Shown here in pieces: positions 5,096-11,386 of a DNA stretch of 11,386 bases. Where the stretch lies: contig DAHUYY010000038.1 in NCBI GenBank assembly GCA_027306845.1, positions 1 through 11,386 on the forward strand. The letters are read 5' to 3'. The position numbers were made by a program, and so were the translations under genes. Each line of letters begins with the position of its first letter. Position 1 is the first letter of the stretch. The notes beneath the pieces were generated by a model. It was not told the DNA's origin, did no database searches, and saw only the letters and a list, made by a program, of their open reading frames with translations. The DNA is from Vulcanimicrobiota bacterium (lineage in GTDB: Bacteria; Vulcanimicrobiota; Vulcanimicrobiia; Vulcanimicrobiales; Vulcanimicrobiaceae).

Positions 5096-7726
5096 CTAGC
5101 TCAGTGCGGCCGCTCCGGGGGCTCCGTGGCACTTCTTGAACTTCTTCCCGCTCCCACAGGGGCAGAGATCGTTGCGACCGACCTTCGGTTGGTCGCGATG
5201 CTTCGGCTTCGCCGGTTCATCGTCGGCCAAATTCGTCCGCAGCTCGCGCTCCGGGCGCGGGCCTCCGGGCATCGGTCCGAGCAACGCCTCAACATCGCGC
5301 TCCGAGAGGTGGCCGCCCTCGGCCTCGCCCTCTCCACCACGCAACGATATCGGCGCCCCTCCGGCCTGCTCTTCGCCGTATTCGATTTGCACGTGAAAGA
5401 GCGCTTTGATCGCTTCGTCGGCGATATTGTTTTTGAGATCTTCGAAGATCTCGAATGCCTCTTTTTCGTACTCGACGCGCGGATCGATCTGTCCGTAGCC
5501 GCGTAGGCCGATGCCGTTCTTGAGGTGGTCCATCACGTAGAGATGGTCGACCCATTGCCGGTCGATGATCGGCAGAAGTAAGAAGCGCTGTTCGACGATC
5601 CGCATCATATCGGGGCCGACTTCGGCCTCTTTCTTTTCGTATGCCGCGATCGCGCGCTCGTCGAGCAAGCGGCGGATGCCCTCGCGATCGTGGCGCCCAA
5701 GCTCTTCAAGCGTCACGCTCTGTTTTACGGGGAAAATGATCTCGAGTTCGTTGAGAACCTCGGGCAGATCCCAGTCGCCGGGATGTGCATTCTCGGCCAC
5801 ATTCTGTTCGATCGATTCATTGATCTTTGCGGCGAGCGTTTGCAGCATGAACGAACGCGAATCGAACGTTCCTTCCAGAATCGCGCGTCGATCGGCATAG
5901 ATGATTTCGCGCTGCTTATTCATCACGTCGTCGTATTCGAGAACGTGCTTGCGAATTTCGTAGTTATGGTTTTCAACTCGTTTTTGCGCGTGTTCGATAC
6001 TGCGCGAGACGAGCTTCGATTCAATCGGGGCCTCATCGGTGAAACCGACGCGCTCCATCATCGACGTCATGCGGTCGCCGCCGAAGAGACGCATAACTTC
6101 GTCTTCCAACGAGAGGTAGAAGCGCGTCGATCCCGGGTCGCCCTGACGCCCCGCGCGGCCGCGTAGCTGGTTGTCGATACGCCGCGACTCGTGGCGTTCC
6201 GTACCGATGATATGCAAGCCGCCGATCTCTGCGACGCCGTCACCGAGCTTGATATCGGTGCCGCGGCCCGCCATATTCGTGGCGATCGTTACCTGCGCAT
6301 AGCTGCCTGCATCTTTGATGATGTCGGCTTCCTGCTCGTGATACTTCGCGTTAAGAACGTTACATTCAACGCCTTTTCGGCGCAAATTTCCAGCGAGCAA
6401 CTCGCTTTTTTCAATCGATCGCGTACCGACGAGAACCGGGCGCCCTTTCCCGTGTTCGGCGATGATTTCATTAACCACCGCCTCGAATTTCGCTTTTTCG
6501 CTCTTGAACACGATATCGGGGAAGTCGCTACGAACCATCGGCATATTCGTCGGAATCGTGACGACATCGAGCTTGTATATCTCGCGAAATTCTCGTTCTT
6601 CGGTTTTCGCAGTACCGGTCATGCCGGCGAGATGGCCGTAGAGCCGGAAAAGATTCTGGAAGGTAATCGTGGCGAGCGTTTGGTCCTCGCCGCGCACCTT
6701 GATGCCTTCTTTCGCTTCAATTGCCTGATGGATGCCGTCGGAGTAGCGACGCCCGTACATAAGACGACCGGTAAATTCGTCGACGATGACGATTTCATCG
6801 TCTTTGATGATGTATTGCTGATCGCGATGAAAGAGGTTCCACGCCTTCAAGCCGGCGTTTAATTGATGGGCGAGCTCGATATTCCGTTGATCGTACAAAT
6901 TGGAAATACCGAGCATTTTTTCAACTTTTGCGACCCCCGCTTCCGTAACCGGCGCCGCATGGGCTTTCTCGTCGACCGTATAATCCTCGCCCTTCTTCAA
7001 ACGAGGTATTACCTGAGCGAATTTACCGTAAAGATCGGTCGACTCTTGCGATGGGCCGCTGATGATCAACGGGGTTCGCGCTTCGTCGATGAGAATCGAA
7101 TCGACTTCGTCGATGAGCGCAAAATAAAGATCGCGTTGGACGAGATCTTCTTTCTGCCACGCCATGTTGTCGCGAAGATAATCGAAGCCTACTTCATTAT
7201 TCGTAACGTAGGTAATATCGCAGCCATAGACTTCGCGGCGCTCGACGGGTTCGAGCCCGTGTTGCACGATACCGACGGAGAGCCCGAGCGATCGGTAGAG
7301 CGGCCCCATCCATTCGGCGTCGCGGCGGGCAAGATAGTCGTTCACCGTAACGACGTGGACGCCGCGCCCGACCAAGGCGCGCGCGTAGACCGGCAGCGTC
7401 GCAACGAGCGTCTTTCCCTCGCCGGTGCGCATCTCGGCGATGCGCCCTTCGTAGAGTACCTGGCCGCCCATAATTTGGACGTCGAAATGGCGCATCCCCA
7501 GAACGCGGCGCCCCGCCTCCCGCGTGACCGCAAAGGCCTCGGGCAGAAGCTGGTCGAGTTCCTCGCCGCGGTCGAGACGCTGACGAAACTCTGCGGTTTT
7601 ACCGCGCAGCGCTTCGTCGTCGAGGGCCGAAATTTCGGCTTCGAGCCCGTTTACTTGTATTGCCGTTTTGCGAAGGCGGGCGATATCGCGTTCGTTCGCG
7701 TCGAAGAGGGTTTTCAGGAAGGCCAT
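5096..7726 (-). CDS. secA: Preprotein translocase ATPase SecA
   Basis: SecA is the cytosolic motor that pushes unfolded preproteins through the SecYEG channel using ATP. The 876-residue length is normal. Nucleotide-binding domain 1 carries the Walker A motif MRTGEGKT (99-106) and Walker B motif IDEVD (205-209). The preprotein cross-linking region follows, with [19 protein letters not shown] at about 355-373. Domain 2 has [12 protein letters not shown] (483-494) and [11 protein letters not shown] (522-532). After the helical scaffold and wing comes an acidic linker, then the C-terminal zinc/SecB-binding tail [13 protein letters not shown] with Cys855, Cys857, Cys866 and His867. ATG at 7726 gives the usual MAFLKTLFD start; CGGAG lies 13 nt upstream, a long spacing. 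The gene starts 6 nt after the histidine kinase stop, so the two are probably co-transcribed. It ends in TAG, facing the GDPH gene. It is complete, with all key motifs intact. Confidence 0.99.
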   Translation of the reverse strand: MAFLKTLFDANERDIARLRKTAIQVNGLEAEISALDDEALRGKTAEFRQRLDRGEELDQLLPEAFAVTREAGRRVLGMRHFDVQIMGGQVLYEGRIAEMRTGEGKTLVATLPVYARALVGRGVHVVTVNDYLARRDAEWMGPLYRSLGLSVGIVQHGLEPVERREVYGCDITYVTNNEVGFDYLRDNMAWQKEDLVQRDLYFALIDEVDSILIDEARTPLIISGPSQESTDLYGKFAQVIPRLKKGEDYTVDEKAHAAPVTEAGVAKVEKMLGISNLYDQRNIELAHQLNAGLKAWNLFHRDQQYIIKDDEIVIVDEFTGRLMYGRRYSDGIHQAIEAKEGIKVRGEDQTLATITFQNLFRLYGHLAGMTGTAKTEEREFREIYKLDVVTIPTNMPMVRSDFPDIVFKSEKAKFEAVVNEIIAEHGKGRPVLVGTRSIEKSELLAGNLRRKGVECNVLNAKYHEQEADIIKDAGSYAQVTIATNMAGRGTDIKLGDGVAEIGGLHIIGTERHESRRIDNQLRGRAGRQGDPGSTRFYLSLEDEVMRLFGGDRMTSMMERVGFTDEAPIESKLVSRSIEHAQKRVENHNYEIRKHVLEYDDVMNKQREIIYADRRAILEGTFDSRSFMLQTLAAKINESIEQNVAENAHPGDWDLPEVLNELEIIFPVKQSVTLEELGRHDREGIRRLLDERAIAAYEKKEAEVGPDMMRIVEQRFLLLPIIDRQWVDHLYVMDHLKNGIGLRGYGQIDPRVEYEKEAFEIFEDLKNNIADEAIKALFHVQIEYGEEQAGGAPISLRGGEGEAEGGHLSERDVEALLGPMPGGPRPERELRTNLADDEPAKPKHRDQPKVGRNDLCPCGSGKKFKKCHGAPGAAALS

Positions 7727-7732
7727 GCTGAG

Positions 7733-10384
7733 CTATATACTCCGAGAAAGATCAGATGTTGTGGTACGTTCGTGCGCCGGTAGAAGCGGAAGGTCCACCG
7801 AGAACGTACTCCCGGCATTTTCTTTAGAACGCACTTGGATTCGTCCGCGGTGCGCCTCGGCTATTTTTTTGGCAACGTAAAGCCCGATACCGGAACCTTC
7901 TATGCCTTGATTGCGAGCGTTGCTGCCGCGTCCGAACCTGGAAAAGACCGTCGCCAGGTCGCCCTGCGGAATACCGATGCCGCGGTCGGTGACTTCGAGG
8001 ACCGCTCGCCCGCCTTTTTTGCTCACGTTGACGACGATCTCTTCACCCGAGTACTTCAGTGCGTTGGAAATGAGGTTGTCGAGCACGTGTCGGAAGCGCG
8101 AACGGTCGAGTTCGACCATAATGCCGTTCTCCCCGGGGGCGAATACCACACGCGGGTTGTTCGGTGCGATCTCGGTAAGATTCTCGGCGACGTACCTCGC
8201 AAAATCGGTTGGGGTCTGCTCCAACGCAAAACTCTCGCCTTGCGAATGCGCGAGCGCGAGGGCATCCTCGGCGAGGCGAACCAGCCGCTTTGCTTGCGCG
8301 TAAATGGTTTCGATCTCTTCGGAATTCGTATTCGCGTTCTCCATGAGGAGCTCGCAGTAACCCTCGATAACGGTGAGCGGGCCGCGAAAATCGTGCGCCA
8401 ACATGGCGAGCAGGTCGTCCTTAAATTGGTTCGATTCGTGGAGCGCTCGGTTTGCGTCGGTCGAGGCGGCGTAGAGTTCGAGGTTACGTAACGCGAGTGC
8501 GGTAAGGGCACCGAGTTCTTGCAACAAGCGCAATCGATCTCGGCCGAAGCGTATATCGCCTTTCGCGCCGACGAGCAAAAAAGCGTCGATCGCGTCGGTG
8601 GGGCCATCGCCCGCCCCATGCACCAGCGGCGCGACGGCGAAGCCTGCCCCTTCGATAAGGCGCTGCACGCGGCGCTCCTCGGGCCCGATTCCCATGGCCT
8701 GCGTGACGCGCATGTCGAGCGCGAGCCCCGTCCGAGCGATGAGATCTTCCACCGCCCCTCCGTACGAGCCGACGACCCCATATCGATCGCCCATCCAACG
8801 TAAAACGCAGGCTTGTTCGGCATCGACGAGCGATGCCGCCAGACGCGACATGACCTCGGCGAGCGTCGGAAGATCGACCTGCCCGAGAATCGTTCGCGCA
8901 GCCTCGGCTAGCGTCTCCCGTTCCTGGGCGCGGCGCCGCTCGCGCTCGTATGCATGCGCGTTCGCCAATGCGATTTCCAGATGCGATGCCAGCGTACGGA
9001 CGAACATCGCGCGTTCGTCTTGCGGCCAGGTGAAGCCGCCGTCGACGCTTCGCATGGCGATGAGCCCCCATAAATTGCCATCGATGCGCAACGGAACGAC
9101 GACGCCCGAACCATCCCCAAAAAGCGCTTCGCGCGCTGCGCGCGGCAGCAACGCCGAATCGGATGGATCGTCGACGACGAGAAAAGGCTCCAAGCCCGCC
9201 CGTTCGACCCGATCGAGCGGCACGAAGCCGCGCGAGCTATCGCGCGAACGCATCGCACGCCGTACGAGCGCGTCGCCGTCGAGAACGTAGGCAAAGCAAT
9301 CGATCGGTAGTTCGTGCGACGTCGTAACGACAAACACCAAAAGCACTTCGTCGACATATTGCGTATCGCGAAGAATGCGGACGACGCGTTCCAGCGATTC
9401 GGCTTGCGTTCTGCGCGCCCGTTCGCGTTCGTAGAGGCGTGCGTTCGATAAGGCGAGGCCGACATGGAATGCGAGGGAACGCAACGCGCTAATATCGGCG
9501 TCATCGAAAGCGTGCGGCTGGGAAGATTCGAGAACCAATGCGTTCTCGATCTTTCCGTCGACTATAAATGGCACGCCGATCGCACTGCGCGCTCCGCCTT
9601 TGGCGGCGTCGTGGCCGGTATCGTAGTCGTCGCGACGGGCCGCCAAGCCGGAAAACACCTTCCGCAACTCGCTCTCCAACTCGATAGCCGTGGTTGGAGC
9701 GTCGACGAATGGAGCGCTCGACGCCACCGGAACGATGCGCGCGTTCCCGGAGCGTTCGAAAATCGTGCAGGTATCGGCGTTGAAAGCCGAGCGAACGCCG
9801 CTAACGATTCCGCCGAGGACATCTTTTCGGTCGAGCGATTTGTGTAACCGCTCGTTCACCATCGCCAAGAGTTGGCTATCGCGCGAGAGGCGATGCGCTG
9901 CCGCAAGCGCACGCGAGGTGTCGAGCACGTGCGTCGCAACGCTGCAAAAAGCGGCGAGATCCCCCTGCGCGGCCTCGTGGAGTGCGAGATCGAGCCCGAC
10001 CGCCACGACCCCGATCGTTTTCTGCGAGGCAATAAGCGGGACAAAGAGCAAGTCGCAATCGAGTGCCGACGGGCTAACGCCTGCCAGCACGCGTTGTTTG
10101 TCGCGCGGCACGAAACAAACGCCGTTGCGTTCGAAGCGTGCGAGCGCGTGGAGAAAGAGGCGCCGTAATTCGTGCGAACCGTCGCGCAGACGGAACCCGG
10201 TTGCCCCCTCCGGCGCAGTTGCCACGACGAGCGCATCGTCGACGAAGAGCAGCGCCGAGGAAAACCGCGAATGCGCGATATCCGCAGCGCCGCGAGCGAG
10301 AATATTCGCGCGCTCTTGCGGATCGCTTGCGGCGATGAGCGCCGCAAGCGCCCCATAGAGCCCCTGCGTTTCGCCCTGGCTCAT
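7733..10384 (-). CDS. Cytosolic multi-GAF sensor histidine kinase
   Basis: This 883-residue kinase would sense a cytoplasmic signal and phosphorylate a response regulator. Four successive GAF-type modules are seen at about 15-160, 180-315, 335-475 and 490-640. Three of them end in a similar helix (HVGLALSNARLYERER, HLEIALANAHAYERER, ALTALALRNLELY), which suggests internal duplication. The HisKA dimerisation domain follows with the H-box MLAHDFRGPL and phospho-acceptor His664. The HATPase domain has an N-box (VLDNLISNALKYS, 767-779), G1 (EVTDRGIGIP, 797-806), an F-box (VFSRFGRG) and G2 (GSGIGLYVAKKI, 830-841); all catalytic motifs are intact. There are no membrane segments and no receiver domain. 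The ligand cannot be inferred: the few Cys residues are scattered and no heme or chromophore signature is obvious. No response regulator lies within the window, so the kinase is an orphan here. ATG at 10384 follows the NHL gene stop by 12 nt; the stop lies 6 nt before secA. Confidence 0.95.
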   Translation of the reverse strand: MSQGETQGLYGALAALIAASDPQERANILARGAADIAHSRFSSALLFVDDALVVATAPEGATGFRLRDGSHELRRLFLHALARFERNGVCFVPRDKQRVLAGVSPSALDCDLLFVPLIASQKTIGVVAVGLDLALHEAAQGDLAAFCSVATHVLDTSRALAAAHRLSRDSQLLAMVNERLHKSLDRKDVLGGIVSGVRSAFNADTCTIFERSGNARIVPVASSAPFVDAPTTAIELESELRKVFSGLAARRDDYDTGHDAAKGGARSAIGVPFIVDGKIENALVLESSQPHAFDDADISALRSLAFHVGLALSNARLYERERARRTQAESLERVVRILRDTQYVDEVLLVFVVTTSHELPIDCFAYVLDGDALVRRAMRSRDSSRGFVPLDRVERAGLEPFLVVDDPSDSALLPRAAREALFGDGSGVVVPLRIDGNLWGLIAMRSVDGGFTWPQDERAMFVRTLASHLEIALANAHAYERERRRAQERETLAEAARTILGQVDLPTLAEVMSRLAASLVDAEQACVLRWMGDRYGVVGSYGGAVEDLIARTGLALDMRVTQAMGIGPEERRVQRLIEGAGFAVAPLVHGAGDGPTDAIDAFLLVGAKGDIRFGRDRLRLLQELGALTALALRNLELYAASTDANRALHESNQFKDDLLAMLAHDFRGPLTVIEGYCELLMENANTNSEEIETIYAQAKRLVRLAEDALALAHSQGESFALEQTPTDFARYVAENLTEIAPNNPRVVFAPGENGIMVELDRSRFRHVLDNLISNALKYSGEEIVVNVSKKGGRAVLEVTDRGIGIPQGDLATVFSRFGRGSNARNQGIEGSGIGLYVAKKIAEAHRGRIQVRSKENAGSTFSVDLPLLPAHERTTTSDLSRSI

Positions 10385-10396
10385 CGTCTCTGCACG

Positions 10397-11386
10397 CTAC
10401 GGACTCAGCGCGATGCCGACGACCGTCCCTCCGACCGAGAGCGACGCCTTCGGTGCAACGTTCCCCGTCGCACCCGGCGCGAATACGAAGACTTTGTTCG
10501 CACCGCTGTCGGCGACATAGATATTGCCGTTCGCATCGACCTTGACGTCGCTCGGGGCGATCAGGCCGGTCGACGAACCCGCGATAATCGCCGTCGGTGC
10601 CACGTTACCATTCGCGTTCGCAGCGAAGACCAGGACCGCCGGACCGATTCCCACCGCCGAAGGATCGGCGACGTAGATCGCGCCGTTGCCGGCAACGGTA
10701 ACGCCGCGCGGCGAGCCAAGGTCGGTCAACGAACCGACGATCGCCGAGGACGGCGGCAGATTCAGCGGCGTCGGGACGGGCGCCGGCGTCGGCGACGGCG
10801 AGGCGGTCGGCGAACCGGTCGGGGTCGGCGTCGGGGCGGGGGTCGCTGTCGGCACCGGCGTTGCCGTCGGCACCGGCGTCGGCGAGGGCGACGGAAGCGT
10901 GTAGGTTGCGACGGTAGCATCGCCGCTGTTTGCAACGATCACGGCATTGCCGGAAACAAATGCGGCTCCGGTGGGAATATTCAGTAACGTCGCAGGGCCG
11001 CCGATCGCATCTTGCAACGCGGGCGAGCCGCTCACGAGCGAATAGACCAACAACTGGCTCGGAGCGATCGAAGCGGGGTTCAGCGTCGTCACCGCCATGA
11101 GGCTCTGCTTGCGCTCGATCGTCAGACCGCGCGGCTCGGGTAGGGCGAGCGAGGCGCCGAGGTAGGTCGCGTAGGGAAGGACGTTCCCGGTCGCCTGTGC
11201 TTGAAACTCGAGAATCGACGAGGAGCCGGTGCTCGCGTTATAATTCGCGACCCAGAGATTTCCCGTGGAATCGAAATCGAGGTATTGAGGAGCATTCAGC
11301 GTCGTCGATGCGCCGCCGATTTGGTAGCTCGGCGCGGTCAACGATGCGGTCGTCGATGAAAAGATCGCAACGGCGTTGAGCGAGGT
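10397..11386 (-). CDS. NHL/SMP-30-type beta-propeller repeat protein with Pro/Thr linker (N-terminus beyond the right edge)
   Basis: The 329 visible residues stay open to the right edge, so this is the C-terminal part of a longer protein; a TTG at 11341 is not the true start. Propeller-blade-like repeats are seen before and after a Pro/Thr-rich linker. Before it are APQYLDFDSTGNLWVANYN, LPEPRGLTI and GAAFVSGNAVIVANSGDATV; after it are SPRGVTVAGNGAIYVADPS, VFAANANGNVAPTAIIAG, APSDVKVDANGNIYVADSG and VFVFAPGATGNVAPKASL. The 'DxxGNIYVAD' and 'GNVAP' pattern is that of NHL-like bacterial proteins, which are mostly secreted or surface-bound with unknown ligands. The signal peptide, if any, is outside the window. 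The gene lies 12 nt upstream of the histidine kinase and probably shares its transcript. Whether it acts with the kinase is unknown; a periplasmic or outside location would separate it from the cytosolic sensor. The stop is TAG. Confidence 0.85.
   Translation of the reverse strand, partial: TSLNAVAIFSSTTASLTAPSYQIGGASTTLNAPQYLDFDSTGNLWVANYNASTGSSSILEFQAQATGNVLPYATYLGASLALPEPRGLTIERKQSLMAVTTLNPASIAPSQLLVYSLVSGSPALQDAIGGPATLLNIPTGAAFVSGNAVIVANSGDATVATYTLPSPSPTPVPTATPVPTATPAPTPTPTGSPTASPSPTPAPVPTPLNLPPSSAIVGSLTDLGSPRGVTVAGNGAIYVADPSAVGIGPAVLVFAANANGNVAPTAIIAGSSTGLIAPSDVKVDANGNIYVADSGANKVFVFAPGATGNVAPKASLSVGGTVVGIALSP
10751..10894 (-). repeat. Low-complexity Pro/Thr/Ser linker with an 18-bp tandem duplication
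   Basis: This part of the NHL-repeat gene encodes a linker of about 48 residues built of PTP, PTATP and PSPTP units. Two adjacent 18-bp copies at 10845-10862 and 10863-10880, differing at two positions, encode PVPTAT twice. The plus strand looks like a run of GTCGGC-type hexamers. Such a linker is expected to be extended and flexible, and its length may vary between strains through slippage. Confidence 0.8.

Noticed and set aside
6191..7783. Two long plus-strand ORFs (223 and 306 codons) opposite secA
   Set aside because: They lie wholly or almost wholly antisense to a complete, highly conserved secA and show no family motif. They are open frames produced by codon bias.
7835..8491. Plus-strand ORF of 218 codons opposite the kinase HATPase and HisKA region
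   Set aside because: It is antisense to intact kinase motifs, with no recognisable domain.
10800..10890. GTCGGC-type direct repeats as a CRISPR-like or regulatory array
   Set aside because: The repeats are hexamer-level, without spacers, in frame, and fully explained by the encoded Pro/Thr linker.
10172..10987. Plus-strand ORF of 271 codons with Arg/Gly runs
   Set aside because: It is antisense to the end of the kinase and the Pro/Thr linker. The Arg runs are the complement of linker repeats.

Overview
This is a GC-rich, densely coding bacterial segment with eight protein genes and no RNA gene, CRISPR array or insertion sequence that I could recognise. A family 9 (heptosyltransferase-type) glycosyltransferase suggests a diderm with a heptose-like surface polysaccharide. 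The NHL-type repeats ending in GNVAP-like turns, the Pro/Thr linker and the GDPH protein remind me of uncultured soil lineages such as Candidatus Eremiobacterota. That assignment is an inference from recollection and is not proven by the window. Standard code 11 fits: TGA is used as a stop and an RF2 gene is present.

Layout. (1) Left edge, minus strand: a YbjQ/UPF0145-family gene overlaps by 4 bases (GTGA) a family-4 uracil-DNA glycosylase gene that runs off the window. (2) Head to head with these, on the plus strand, is the family 9 glycosyltransferase; its 3' end overlaps the 3' end of the next gene by 86 bp. (3) Minus strand, about 1.6-4.1 kb: prfB (release factor 2) followed 5 nt later by a DUF2079 polytopic membrane protein. 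prfB carries a textbook programmed +1 frameshift site, so its true reading frame begins upstream of the uninterrupted ORF. (4) Plus strand, 4.2-5.1 kb: a Gly/Ser-rich, Cys- and Lys-free protein with a GDPH motif of the type seen in Asp-Pro autocleaving proteins. It lies between prfB and secA. (5) Minus strand, 5.1-11.4 kb: an NHL-repeat protein (its start lies beyond the right edge), a cytosolic four-GAF histidine kinase and secA follow each other with gaps of 12 and 6 nt, so they look like one transcription unit in the order NHL protein, kinase, secA.

How it fits together. Most of the window is housekeeping: DNA repair, translation termination and protein export. The accessory parts are the GDPH protein, the glycosyltransferase, the DUF2079 membrane protein, and the NHL protein and kinase upstream of secA. 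The largest gene-free stretch is only 86 bp (4124-4209, between the divergent prfB and GDPH genes); I see no convincing sigma-70 promoter there. No rho-independent terminator is evident at either convergent junction. The two points most worth following up are the prfB frameshift and the GDPH protein inserted between secA and prfB.
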